A DNA stretch of 64,000 bases from Leucobacter triazinivorans (GTDB taxonomy: Bacteria; Actinomycetota; Actinomycetes; Actinomycetales; Microbacteriaceae). The notes beneath the pieces were generated by a model, which made no database searches, was not told the DNA's origin, and saw only the letters and a program-made list of their open reading frames with translations. The DNA is taken from contig NZ_CP035806.1 of the NCBI RefSeq assembly GCF_004208635.1, forward strand, positions 2,728,001 through 2,792,000. The letters are read 5' to 3'. Below are positions 33,046 to 42,011 of the stretch, in pieces (position 1 is the stretch's first letter; each line of letters starts with the position of its first letter). The translations under genes and the position numbers were made by a program.

Positions 33046-33669
33046 ATGACTTCGCGGCGCCCGTTCAGGATCGTGCTCATCGCGGTGCTGGTGATCGCTG
33101 CCCTGGTGCTCGTGGGGGTCCTGGCCGTGCTCCTCCCGATCCTCATGCACCGGAGCGCAGGGGGTTCGGGTCAGGATCTCCCGACGGAATATGTCTCCGA
33201 GTCGAGCGCGACGGGGGCTGACGGACGTACCCGGGTGCTGGCGGCGGCAGGGCCCGAAGGTGGACCCGCGGATCTCTCCGCGCTGCGCCCCGGGCAACGG
33301 GTGATCGTAACCGGGGACGGCTTCGATGCCGGGATCGGCATATATGTCGCGATCTGCGCGATTCCGGATGCTCCGGACCAGAAGCCCGGCCCCTGTCTCG
33401 GCGGGATCCCGGAGGGCGCCCAGACCGGCGAGGCCGAGGCGAGCGGGCTGTCGAGCGCCTGGGTCACGGACGATTGGGCCTGGCGCGCCTTCGCCACCCA
33501 CGACTACGGCGCCGATGGATCGTTCGAGGTCGAGCTGACCGTCCCGAGCCCGGTGGGCGAGACGCTCGACTGCCGGGTCGAGCGCTGCGCGATCGCGACC
33601 CGGTCGGACCACACGGCCGCCGGCGATCGTGTGCAGGACATGCTGCTCCCGGTCGCCTACGCGCAGTAG
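33046..33669 (+). CDS. Secreted protein with neocarzinostatin-like Ig fold
   Basis: A 207-residue protein: a membrane signal anchor at about 8-31, a short linker, then a single beta domain. LRPGQRVIVTGDGFDAGIGIYVAICA opens the domain and ETLDCRVERCAIATRSDHTAAGDRVQD closes it; the DGQxVTVxGxGF opening and Cys-rich end match the neocarzinostatin-family or HtaA-linked Ig domains of actinobacterial surface proteins. Four Cys could form two disulphides. No sorting signal; it may stay anchored by its N-terminus. Function unknown. Confidence 0.65.
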   Translation: MTSRRPFRIVLIAVLVIAALVLVGVLAVLLPILMHRSAGGSGQDLPTEYVSESSATGADGRTRVLAAAGPEGGPADLSALRPGQRVIVTGDGFDAGIGIYVAICAIPDAPDQKPGPCLGGIPEGAQTGEAEASGLSSAWVTDDWAWRAFATHDYGADGSFEVELTVPSPVGETLDCRVERCAIATRSDHTAAGDRVQDMLLPVAYAQ

Positions 33670-34045
33670 CCGATCCCCGCCTCTGCTCGCCGCGCCCCGC
33701 CCCGCCCCGGCCCGGGTTGTCCGTCCCCACGGCCCGCCCGGTCCGCCCGGCTTGCCCCCACACATCCCGGCCCGGCCCGCCTGCCCGGCCCGCCTGCCCG
33801 GCCCGTCGCCTCGCCGCGCCCCGGTCCGGCCCGCCCGGCTCGCCCCTCACAACCCGGCCTGCCCCGCACTTCGCGCGCCAGTTGTCGCTGCTTCCCACGA
33901 GTTTTGCCAACAACTACTGACGCGCGAAGATCAGGCTCGGCCCTCGGCCCTCGGCCCACGGTCCACGGCCCACGGTTCTCGGCTCGGGCGGGCCGGCGAG
34001 CCGGCGAGCCGGCCGGGCGAGCCGGGGCGAGCCGGGGGAGAGCGA
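33670..34045. repeat. 376-bp low-complexity, C-rich intergenic region
   Basis: No gene is seen. From 33670 to 33870 the plus strand is strongly C-rich with short CCCGG/GCCCGCC units, so the minus strand has many GGG runs able to form G-quadruplexes. From 33935 to 34040 there are CTCGGCC and GAGCCGGCGAGCC short-period repeats. It lies between convergent genes, where slippage products often collect. Out-of-frame ORFs here are artefacts of the GC skew. Confidence 0.7.
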
Positions 34046-35353
34046 TCAGCGCACGGGGAACGCGGAGGCGACCAGCGTCGCGATCGAGTAGATGGCGAGA
34101 CCCGCGAGGGATCCGACGACCGTGCCGTTGATCCGGATGAACTGCAGGTCCCTGCCCACCTGCAGCTCGATCTTCTCCGCGGCCTCTTGCGCGTCCCAGC
34201 GCTGCACCGTCTCCGATACGACGTTCGCCAGGTCGTGCCGGTAGTTGCGCACGAGGTGCTCCACCACGCTCATCACCCAGACATCGATCTTGTACTGCAG
34301 GGTGGGATCCGCGAGCAGCTTGCGGCCGAAATCCTGCAGCGCTCCGGTGATCCGCCGCCGCAGCTCGCTGTCCGGATCCTCGAGCATCTCCTCGAGCGCG
34401 GTGCGGGCGGCCTCCCACGTGCTGGCGGCCAGGGCGCGGATGCGCGGACTGTCGAATACCTCGTGCTTGAACCGCTCGAGCTGCGCCTGCAGCTGCTCCT
34501 CCCGCTGGAGATCGCGGGCGAGATCCGAGAGGAAGCGTCCGACTGCCAGGCGGAACGGGTGCTCGGGCTCGGCGGCGACGTGCTGCGCGAAACGCACGGC
34601 CTCGGCGTGCAGCCTGTCGTCGACGAAGCGGTTCACCGCGCTCGGTACCCAGGTCGGCATGCGGGAGGAGACGATTCGATCGAACGCTTCGGGATGACCG
34701 ACCAGCCACTCCTCGAAGCGGTTCGCGGCGATGTCGATCAACGCCTCGTGGTGCCCGCCGTCGAGGAACGACTCGGCGGCGCGCCCGAGCAACGGGCCCC
34801 ACTCCGGATCGACGACGTGGCGTCGTACCAGGGCTTCGATGAGCTCTTGCACGTCGTCGTCGCTCACGACGGCGAGCGCGCCGAGCGTCGCGCTCGCCAG
34901 CATGTCGCCGGCGCGCTCGGCGTTGGCGCGCTGCTCGAGCCACTGCCCAGCGGCGCGCGCGCCGCTGATCCGGGAGAGCTTGTCGTGCACGACCTCGTCG
35001 GCGAGGAAGTTCTCTTCGATGAACGAGCCGAGGCCGGCACCGATGTCGTCCTTCTTGTTCGAGATGAGGTTCGTGTGGGGGATGGGCAGGCCGAGCGGTC
35101 GCCTGAAGATCGCGGTGACGGCGAACCAGTCGGCGAGCGCGCCGACCATCCCTCCCTCGCTCGCGGCCCGGACGAAGCCGAGCCACGGGTAGCGCTCCTG
35201 CAGCGCGAACGACACGACGAACACCGCAGCCATGGCGAGCAGCAGCGCGAGCGCGATGCCCTGCATCCGGCGCAGCTCGGCGAGCCGTTCGAAGTCGGCG
35301 GGGGTGACGGCTCCCAGCGTGCGCTGTGCGCGGCGGTTTCGAGGCATCGGCAT
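34046..35353 (-). CDS. DUF445 family membrane protein
   Basis: A 435-residue protein. ATG 35353 is chosen as it lies 7 nt after a GATAAT -10 box. A hydrophobic N-terminal helix (ALALLLAMAAVFVVSFAL, about 35-55) is followed by the DUF445 core GMVGALADWFAVTAIFRRPLGLPIPHTNLISNKKDDIG, a long helical region with repeated TxxR helices, and a C-terminal membrane segment (NGTVVGSLAGLAIYSIATL). DUF445 proteins such as YjiN/YheB have unknown function. It is divergent from the RND exporter gene with a 76-bp shared promoter region. Confidence 0.88.
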   Translation of the reverse strand: MPMPRNRRAQRTLGAVTPADFERLAELRRMQGIALALLLAMAAVFVVSFALQERYPWLGFVRAASEGGMVGALADWFAVTAIFRRPLGLPIPHTNLISNKKDDIGAGLGSFIEENFLADEVVHDKLSRISGARAAGQWLEQRANAERAGDMLASATLGALAVVSDDDVQELIEALVRRHVVDPEWGPLLGRAAESFLDGGHHEALIDIAANRFEEWLVGHPEAFDRIVSSRMPTWVPSAVNRFVDDRLHAEAVRFAQHVAAEPEHPFRLAVGRFLSDLARDLQREEQLQAQLERFKHEVFDSPRIRALAASTWEAARTALEEMLEDPDSELRRRITGALQDFGRKLLADPTLQYKIDVWVMSVVEHLVRNYRHDLANVVSETVQRWDAQEAAEKIELQVGRDLQFIRINGTVVGSLAGLAIYSIATLVASAFPVR

Positions 35354-35360
35354 GCACAGC

Positions 35361-35366
35361 ATTATC
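35361..35366 (-). promoter_or_regulatory. -10 element (GATAAT) of the DUF445 gene
   Basis: GATAAT on the minus strand, 7 nt before ATG 35353. Faces the RND promoter 50 bp away. Confidence 0.5.
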
Positions 35367-35416
35367 GCGCGATACGGAGGGGCGCGGTCCCGATCCTGAC
35401 TGTCGGCGGTGCATGA

Positions 35417-35422
35417 AATAAT
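35417..35422 (+). promoter_or_regulatory. -10 element (AATAAT) of the RND exporter gene
   Basis: AATAAT lies 7 nt before ATG 35430, supporting that start over the upstream ATG at 35409-35413. Confidence 0.4.
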
Positions 35423-35429
35423 CGTTCGC

Positions 35430-38400
35430 ATGCACCTGCTCACGGCGTTCAGCCTCAAGAATCGCGCACTGATCGCCCTGGTCACCGTCGTCGCCGCCGT
35501 GTTCGGCTTCATCGGCGTCGGGTCGCTCAAGCAGGAACTCATGCCATCCGTGGAGTTCCCCACGATCGCGGTGGTCACCGCCTATCCGGGTGCGTCGCCA
35601 GAGGTCGTCAACAACGACGTCTCCGGCCCCGTCGAGACCGCGTTGCGCGCGGTACCGAATCTGGAGAGCACGACCGCGACGTCGAGCACGGGCTCGTCGA
35701 TGGTGCTCGCCGAGTTCACCTACGGCGTCGACCTCGCCGCCACGGAGCAGAAGGTGGAACGCGCGATCAGCCGCATCTCGCAGCTGCTGCCCGAACAGAG
35801 CGACACGCAAGTGCTCACCGGCGGGATCGACGATTTCCCCGTGATCCAGATCGCCGTCACCCCGCCCGAGGGAGAGACGCCCGAGCAGGCAGCGCAGCTC
35901 GTCGAACGCGTCGCGATCCCGGATCTCAGCGACCTCGACGGGGTGCGCGAGGCGCAGCTGACCGGGGTGAGAGAGGACCGCGTCACGATCGAACCCGACC
36001 CCGCAGCCCTCGCCGCACAGGGCATCGGGGAGCAGGCGATCACCGACGCGCTGCAGCAGAGCGGTGTGCTCGTCGCCGCGGGTACGGTAGAGGACGGGGA
36101 GCGCACGCTCGCCGTGCAGGCGGGCTCGACGCTGCAGTCGGCCGACGAGATCGCTGCACTCCCGATCCCTCGCAGCGCCGAGGCGATCGCCGCCGAGCAG
36201 CAGGCGATCCTCGAGGCTTCGCAGCTGCCCGGGCAGGGGTTTCCGGCCGCAGACCCGTCCGCTGAACCTCTCGCCCCCGCGACGCCGCTCACCATCGGCG
36301 ACGTCGCAGACGTGCGCCTCGAGCCGGGGCCTCAGCAGAGCATCTCCCGTGTCGACGGAGCGCCCGCGCTCACGATCGCGGTGACCAAGGTGTCGGCGGC
36401 GAACACCGTGGAGGTGTCGCACGCGGTGCAGGAGACCCTCGACGAGCTGCAGGATCAGCTGGACGGCGCAACGCTCACCGTGATCTTCGACCAGGCACCC
36501 TACATCGAGGAGTCGATCCACACCCTCACCACCGAGGGGCTCCTGGGCCTCGTGTTCGCCGTGCTCGTGATCCTCGTCTTCCTGCTCTCGGTGCGTGCGA
36601 CGCTCGTCACCGCGATCTCGATCCCAACCTCGGTGCTGCTCACCTTCGTCGGTCTCAACTTCGCCGAGTACAGCCTCAACCTGCTGACGCTCGGCGCGCT
36701 CACCATCTCCATCGGCCGCGTCGTAGACGACTCCATCGTGGTCATCGAGAACATCAAACGGCACATGGCCGACGGCGGCGACCGGATGCGCACCATCATC
36801 GAGGCCGTGCGCGAGGTGGCGGGGGCGATCACCGCCTCGACCATCACCACGGTCGCGGTCTTCCTGCCGATGGCGTTCGTCGAGGGCATGGTCGGCGAGC
36901 TCTTCCGGCCGTTCGCATTCACGGTGACGATCGCGCTCGCGGCGTCTCTGTTCGTCTCGCTCACGATCGTTCCGGTGCTCGCATACTGGTTCCTGCGCGG
37001 CGATCGCCCCAAGCGCCGCGCCACGGCCGTCGGTCCTCAGGCCGAGCGGGCCACCGCGCTGCAGCGGGGCTACCGACCGATCATCGAGTGGACGCTGCGG
37101 CGGCCGGCGGTCACGATGCTCATCGCCGTGCTCGTCTTCGGCGCCACCATCGCGGCTGCGTCGAGCCCCCTTATGAAGACCAACTTCCTCGGCGCAGACG
37201 AGCAGAACTCGGTGGGGCTCGTGCAGACCCTCGAGCCGGGCACGAGCCTCGACGCCCAGTTGGCGCAGGCGGAGCGGGTCGAGGAGGCGCTCGCAGGCGT
37301 CCCTGCCGTGGAGACCGTGCAGGTGACCATCGGCAGTGCCGGTGGCGGCATGTCGGCGCTCTTCGGCGGCGGGGGAGACGGATCGGTGAGCTACTCGCTC
37401 ACCACCGACCCCGACGCTGATCAAGCGGTCGTGCAGGACGATATCCGCACCGCGGTCGACGCGCTCGACGATGCGGGGGAGTTCTCCCTGGGGCAGTCTG
37501 GCGGGGGCGTCGCCATGTCGAGCGCCATCGAGGTGAACGTCTCGGCTCCGGATCAGGAGACGCTGCGCGAGGCCAGCGAGATCGTCACCGCCGAATTGCG
37601 GGAGAGCCCCGAGCTGCAGCAGGTGGAGAGCGACCTCGCACAGTCGCGCCCGTATTTGCGCGTGACCGTGGACCGCACCGCCGCGGCCGCCGCCGGTCTC
37701 ACGGAGGCGGGAGTGGCCGGCCAGCTCGCGCAGCAGATGCAGCCGCGCCAGATCGGCCGGATCACGATGGATGCCGACAGCGTCGACGTCTACCTCGCGA
37801 GCGGCGTCGCCCCGGACGATCAGGCCGGAGTGGCCGCGCTCCAGATCCAGACCGCGCTCGGCCCGCAACGCCTCGACGCGCTCGCGGAGATCGAGGTCGC
37901 GGACGGGCCGGTGACCGTGCGCACCGAGGACGGTGCGCGCATGGTGACGGTCTCGGCGCTCCCGGGCGACGACGATCTCGGCACGGCCGGCGCTGCGGTC
38001 GATGCGGTCATCGAGTCCGTCGAGCTGCCGGCGGGCGCGACGGCGGGCGTCGGCGGGGTGCTCGCGCAGCAGGGCGAGGCGTTCCAGCAGCTGGGACTCG
38101 CGCTGCTGGCCGCGATCCTCATCGTCTACGTGGTGATGGTGGCGACGTTCCGCAGCCTGCTGCAGCCCCTGCTGCTGCTCGTGTCGGTGCCGTTCGCCGC
38201 GACGGGCGCGATCCTGCTGCTCATCGCCACCGGGATCCCGCTCGGCGTCGCCTCGCTCATCGGCGTGCTCATGCTCATCGGCATCGTGGTCACCAATGCG
38301 ATTGTGCTCATCGACCTCGTCAACCAGTATCGGGATCGCGGAGACGCGCTTCGGGACGCGGTGCTGCACGGTTCGCTGCAGCGTCTGCGCCCCATCGTGA

Positions 38401-39698
38401 TGACCGCGCTCGCCACGATCTTCGCGCTCACGCCGATGGCGCTCGGCATCACGGGCAAGGGCGGGTTCATCTCGCAGCCGCTCGCCGTGGTGGTGATCGG
38501 CGGCCTGCTGTCGTCGACCGCCCTCACGCTCATCGTGCTGCCGACGCTCTACTACGTCGTGGAGCGGCGACGCGAGGGAGGTGCGCGCCGTCGCCGAGCG
38601 CGGCGTCGGGGATCGTCGCCCAGCGGGGGCGGGGCGGCGGCAGCCGTTGACGCGGGTGCCGTGTCGGGTGCCGGTGCGGCCGCCGGTGCGGGTGCGGGTT
38701 CGGTGGAAACAGCCGGTGCGGCCGCAGCGGCCGGAGGTGCCGGATCGACCGAGGCATCCGAACCGGAGTTCGCCGTCGCGTCGGAGGACGGCGGTGCTCC
38801 GCTCGGCGACCGCGTCCCTGGTGTGGAGGCATCGAGCGATCCAGAGTCAGTGCCCGCGCACGCGCCGGAGTCGGTGCCCGTGCCGGATTCGGAGCCCGCG
38901 CCGGTGCCGGAGCCGATGGCCACGCCTGCGCCCGTGCCCGCGGTCGCCGATGAGGCGACTCGGCAAGCGATCCTCGAAGAACTCCTTCGCGCCGGGCTGT
39001 CTGCTCCCGAGATCTCTGGCGAGTCCGCAGGCGGGCCCGGCAGCGCGCCCGCCCAGCACGCGCGAGCGCACGATGCACCGGAGGGTGCAGCGCACGCGGA
39101 GCCGGAGGCGGCGTCCCAGACCGAGTACGACGAGGCAGGGCCCGAGACTGCTCAGATGTCGTTGGCGCTCGCCGATCTTGGCTTTACGGGGGCGGAGAAT
39201 CCGCTCTCCGACGTTGCAGACGAGGCGCTGCGCGAGGAGGCTGAGCCGCTGCGCGGGGAGGCTGAGGCGCTGAGTGAGGAGGCTGAGCCGCTGAGTGAGG
39301 AGGCTGAGCCGCTGCCCGAGGCGGTTGCCGAGACGGGGTCTGTGCCGCTCGTGCTGCCCGAACCCGTCCAGGCGCACACCGCGGCAGACGACCCTCGAGC
39401 CGCGGCTGATCCGGAGTCCGGCGACGAAGCCCTGTCTGAACCAGGTGCTGTTCCGCAAGCCGAATCGGGCGCGGAGCCGGATCCCGCGCATGGCGATGCC
39501 GCGTACAGGCGCGAGGACCCTATTGCCCCGCCGCCAGTGACGGGTGAACTCGACTGGGAGCAGCTCATGTGGCAGGCGACGCAGGAGATCGACGACGAGG
39601 ACGATGAGCACGGCGAGTCGGCGCGCGGAGCCGATGACGGCGACGGGTCGGTCGAGGATTCCGGGGCGAGCGAATCGACGACCGGCCGGGGGGAGTAG
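35430..39698 (+). CDS. RND superfamily exporter (AcrB/HAE-like) with long disordered cytoplasmic tail
   Basis: A 1422-residue protein. Residues 1-1045 are a full RND permease: helix 1 after FSLKNRALIALVTVV, two large external domains, helix 4 with SIGRVVDDSIVVIENIKRH (the Asp proton-relay pair region), VAVFLPMAFVEG, and a second half ending LPTLYYVVERRRE. Residues 1046-1422 are an unusual Ala/Glu/Pro-rich acidic tail with an imperfect repeat EEAEPL (about 1270-1292). Actinobacteria lack an outer membrane, so the pump works alone or with wall factors; drugs or lipids are possible substrates. No adaptor gene is adjacent. The helicase gene starts 2 bp downstream. Confidence 0.92.
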   Translation: MHLLTAFSLKNRALIALVTVVAAVFGFIGVGSLKQELMPSVEFPTIAVVTAYPGASPEVVNNDVSGPVETALRAVPNLESTTATSSTGSSMVLAEFTYGVDLAATEQKVERAISRISQLLPEQSDTQVLTGGIDDFPVIQIAVTPPEGETPEQAAQLVERVAIPDLSDLDGVREAQLTGVREDRVTIEPDPAALAAQGIGEQAITDALQQSGVLVAAGTVEDGERTLAVQAGSTLQSADEIAALPIPRSAEAIAAEQQAILEASQLPGQGFPAADPSAEPLAPATPLTIGDVADVRLEPGPQQSISRVDGAPALTIAVTKVSAANTVEVSHAVQETLDELQDQLDGATLTVIFDQAPYIEESIHTLTTEGLLGLVFAVLVILVFLLSVRATLVTAISIPTSVLLTFVGLNFAEYSLNLLTLGALTISIGRVVDDSIVVIENIKRHMADGGDRMRTIIEAVREVAGAITASTITTVAVFLPMAFVEGMVGELFRPFAFTVTIALAASLFVSLTIVPVLAYWFLRGDRPKRRATAVGPQAERATALQRGYRPIIEWTLRRPAVTMLIAVLVFGATIAAASSPLMKTNFLGADEQNSVGLVQTLEPGTSLDAQLAQAERVEEALAGVPAVETVQVTIGSAGGGMSALFGGGGDGSVSYSLTTDPDADQAVVQDDIRTAVDALDDAGEFSLGQSGGGVAMSSAIEVNVSAPDQETLREASEIVTAELRESPELQQVESDLAQSRPYLRVTVDRTAAAAAGLTEAGVAGQLAQQMQPRQIGRITMDADSVDVYLASGVAPDDQAGVAALQIQTALGPQRLDALAEIEVADGPVTVRTEDGARMVTVSALPGDDDLGTAGAAVDAVIESVELPAGATAGVGGVLAQQGEAFQQLGLALLAAILIVYVVMVATFRSLLQPLLLLVSVPFAATGAILLLIATGIPLGVASLIGVLMLIGIVVTNAIVLIDLVNQYRDRGDALRDAVLHGSLQRLRPIVMTALATIFALTPMALGITGKGGFISQPLAVVVIGGLLSSTALTLIVLPTLYYVVERRREGGARRRRARRRGSSPSGGGAAAAVDAGAVSGAGAAAGAGAGSVETAGAAAAAGGAGSTEASEPEFAVASEDGGAPLGDRVPGVEASSDPESVPAHAPESVPVPDSEPAPVPEPMATPAPVPAVADEATRQAILEELLRAGLSAPEISGESAGGPGSAPAQHARAHDAPEGAAHAEPEAASQTEYDEAGPETAQMSLALADLGFTGAENPLSDVADEALREEAEPLRGEAEALSEEAEPLSEEAEPLPEAVAETGSVPLVLPEPVQAHTAADDPRAAADPESGDEALSEPGAVPQAESGAEPDPAHGDAAYRREDPIAPPPVTGELDWEQLMWQATQEIDDEDDEHGESARGADDGDGSVEDSGASESTTGRGE

Positions 39699-39700
39699 CG

Positions 39701-41452
39701 ATGGCGGCGAAGGGACGGCGCGGCTATCGGCCGCCCGCCAACTACGAGCCCGGGCGTGCGCCGGGCCGGCGCAACCGATGGGCCGGGCGCGCATCTGCCG
39801 ATGGGCGGCCGGACTCTGACGACAGGCGTTCGGACTCTGGCGACAGGCGTTCGGACTCTGGCAACAGGCGTTCGGACTCTGGCGACAGGCGTTCGGACTC
39901 TGGCAACAGGCGACCGAACCCTGCCGAGGGGCGGCTGGATCCCGATGCACCGCGAGCCGCACGCCCAACGGGGCGGGAGCGCGGCGGGAGCGGTGCAGAT
40001 GCTACCCGCGGCTCATCGGCAGAACGTCCAAGAGCCCGCGTCTTCGCCTTCGACAGCGACGGAGCGTCTCGCCAGAAACCCGCCTCGCTCCCGCGAGAGG
40101 GACGCGCAGAACCGCGCCGCGACGCCTCCTCTGGCCACGGCCGCACCTTCGAGCGCCTCACGGCCCGACGCACGACCGCGGCAGACGCCGAGGGCGTGTC
40201 GTTCGTCGACCTCGGCCTGGGCGGCAACATCGTGCGCACGCTCGGCGAACTCGGCGCGCTGCGACCCTTCCCGATTCAGGCGGCCACCATCCCGGACGCG
40301 CTGCGCGGGCGGGATGTGCTCGGTCGCGCGCGCACCGGATCGGGGAAGACGATCGCCTTCGGATCCGCGCTCGTGGAGCGACTGCTGCGCCTGAAGGCGG
40401 AGGGCGCGTTCGCGAGCGATCCCGCGCCCGTCAGACAACGGCCGAAACGCGGCGAGCGTCGGGACCGCGCACCCCGCCGGGCAGTGCGCAAGCCGAAGGC
40501 GCTGATCCTCGCCCCGACGCGCGAGCTCGCGCTGCAGATCGATCGCACGGTGCAGCCGATCGCGCGCTCCGTCGGCTTCTTCACGGCTCAGCTGGTGGGC
40601 GGCGTGCCGATCGACCCGCAGGTGCACGCGCTCGAGCGCGGTGTCGACGTCGTCATCGGCACGCCGGGCCGCGTGCGGGATCTCGTCGAGCGCCGGCGCC
40701 TCGACCTGCGTGAGGTGCGGATCTCGGTGATCGACGAGGCAGACCACATGTGCGAGCTCGGCTTCCTCGAACCGGTGCAGTGGATCCTGCGCCAGACGGA
40801 ACGCGGCGGACAGCGGCTGCTCTTCTCGGCCACACTCGACAGCGGCGTCTCCGAGCTCGTGGGCGAGTTCTTGCGCGACCCCGCGGTGCACGAGACCGAG
40901 GAGAGCGGCGAGGGCACCGTGCGACACCGGGTGCTCGTCGTGCTGCGCGAGCACAAGGATCGAGCGCTCGTCGAATTGGTCTCGCAGCCCGGCCGCGCCT
41001 CCGGCAGCGCCTCCGGCAGCGCCTCCGGCAGCGGATCCGGAGCCGCGCGCACGCTGGTGTTCTGCCGCACCCGGGCCTATGCGGAGCGCGTGGCCGAGAT
41101 GCTCGCAGAGGCGGGGGTGCGGGTCACGGCGCTGCACGGGGACCTGAGCCAGGCGAAGCGCGAGCGCAACCTGGAGCGGTTCTCGTCGGGCGGCGCCGCG
41201 GTGCTCGTGGCGACCGACGTGGCAGCTCGGGGGATCCACGTCGACGACGTCGACCTCGTGCTGCAGGCGGACCCTCCAGACGAGGCGAAGACCTATGTGC
41301 ACCGGGCCGGCCGCACGGGGCGCGCCGGCAACGATGGGCTCGTGATCACCCTGATCCCGCGCACCCGGCAGAAGCGCACGCGCGAACTGCTCGAGACCGC
41401 CGGTATCGAACCGGAATTCTTCGGAGATTTCGAGCCCGCGGGTGCCGCGTAA
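39701..41452 (+). CDS. DEAD-box RNA helicase
   Basis: A 583-residue helicase. Residues 1-150 are a disordered, Arg/Ser/Gly/Asp-rich extension containing a 7-residue repeat (about RRSDSGD). The core follows: Q motif LGALRPFPIQAATIPDAL, Walker A ARTGSGKT (about 207-214), PTRELALQID, TPGRV, DEAD box IDEADHM (about 343-349), SAT (FSATLD), and the second domain with LVFCRTRAYAERV, TDVAARGIHVDDVD and HRAGRTGRAG. A Ser/Gly repeat loop (SGSASGSASG) interrupts domain 2. Likely works in ribosome assembly or RNA decay. Starts 2 bp after the RND gene. Confidence 0.93.
   Translation: MAAKGRRGYRPPANYEPGRAPGRRNRWAGRASADGRPDSDDRRSDSGDRRSDSGNRRSDSGDRRSDSGNRRPNPAEGRLDPDAPRAARPTGRERGGSGADATRGSSAERPRARVFAFDSDGASRQKPASLPREGRAEPRRDASSGHGRTFERLTARRTTAADAEGVSFVDLGLGGNIVRTLGELGALRPFPIQAATIPDALRGRDVLGRARTGSGKTIAFGSALVERLLRLKAEGAFASDPAPVRQRPKRGERRDRAPRRAVRKPKALILAPTRELALQIDRTVQPIARSVGFFTAQLVGGVPIDPQVHALERGVDVVIGTPGRVRDLVERRRLDLREVRISVIDEADHMCELGFLEPVQWILRQTERGGQRLLFSATLDSGVSELVGEFLRDPAVHETEESGEGTVRHRVLVVLREHKDRALVELVSQPGRASGSASGSASGSGSGAARTLVFCRTRAYAERVAEMLAEAGVRVTALHGDLSQAKRERNLERFSSGGAAVLVATDVAARGIHVDDVDLVLQADPPDEAKTYVHRAGRTGRAGNDGLVITLIPRTRQKRTRELLETAGIEPEFFGDFEPAGAA
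39810..39914 (+). repeat. 21-bp tandem repeat inside the helicase gene
   Basis: CGGACTCTG starts at 39810, 39831, 39852, 39873 and 39894, period 21 bp, five units differing only at gcgac/gcaac. Being a multiple of three it keeps the frame and codes a 7-residue Arg/Ser/Asp/Gly repeat in the disordered N-terminus. Copy number probably varies between strains. Confidence 0.9.
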
Positions 41453-41505
41453 GAGAAAACGCGCCAGCGTTTTCGCGCGGTGCGCGCCGGGGCCACCGCC
41501 CCGGG
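41440..41505. repeat. 66-bp direct repeat, copy 1 (helicase 3' end and hairpins)
   Basis: Begins in the last codons of the helicase gene, includes its stop, then an 8-bp stem GAAAACGC/GCGTTTTC and a GC-rich stem CCGGGGC/GCCCCGG. The same 66 bp recur at 41586 with one mismatch. The first hairpin may serve as the helicase terminator. Confidence 0.85.
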
Positions 41506-41585
41506 CGCTGTAACAAAGCGGAGCTTTGCGCGCCGACGGCGCTGAGCGCGCCCTCGCGCTCAGGCGACGCGCGAAGCGCGGAGCT

Positions 41586-41651
41586 GGGTGCCGCGTAAGA
41601 GAAAACGCGCCAGCGTTTTCGCGCGGTGCGCGCAGGGGCCACCGCCCCGGG
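41586..41651. repeat. 66-bp direct repeat, copy 2
   Basis: Matches 41440-41505 at all but one base. The duplicated stop-codon context shows that the copy came from the end of the helicase gene. Confidence 0.85.
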
Positions 41652-41679
41652 GTGAGGTGCTCGGTCGCCTGCTCTCCCC

Positions 41680-41724
41680 GTCATCCTGCGCGGAGCGAGC
41701 GCAGCGAGCGCAGTCGCAGGATCC
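41680..41724. repeat. Dispersed palindromic (REP-like) element
   Basis: Starts GTCATCCTGCG and ends CGCAGGATCC, with AGCGAGCGCAGCGAGCGCAG between. The CCTGCG and CGCAGG ends can pair. Both ends also bound the 26-bp array at 23711-23900. Confidence 0.65.
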
Positions 41725-42011
41725 ATGCAGGGCGGAACCCGCGAGCGATGGCCTCTGCCGCGGTGCGCAGGTCGACGAACGACTCGAGACGCGGTCCCAG
41801 GCGCGCCTTACCGAGTGGAGATCACCTCCAGTTCGGCGGAGCAGTTTTTGGTTGATGTCTACAATGCTTCCGGTGGCGTGAGTGAGCCTCGATTGTGCGC
41901 GGTGGAGCGCGCGGTTGTGAGTGTCGGCGGTCCCTCCTAACCTGGCAGCATTCGGAACCGGGAATCGTGCCTCGAGCGGGCGATCCCGAAGGCCATGTCG
42001 AAGGAGCAGTG

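Larger units (their letters stand above)
41453..42011. other. 559-bp intergenic region: duplicated hairpins and dispersed repeat
   Basis: No gene is supported. It holds two copies of a 66-bp hairpin unit 146 bp apart, palindromic GC-rich words (GCGCCGACGGCGCTGAGCGCGCC), a dispersed repeat at 41680-41724, and then GC-poorer DNA (41840-41875, with TACAAT at 41860-41865) that may hold the promoter of the acyl-CoA oxidase gene. Confidence 0.6.

Noticed and set aside
33657-38369. A 1570-residue open frame on the minus strand across the DUF445 and RND genes
   Set aside because: It is antisense to two clear protein families, has Arg/His/Glu-rich shadow composition and no domain; it arises from GC bias at third positions.
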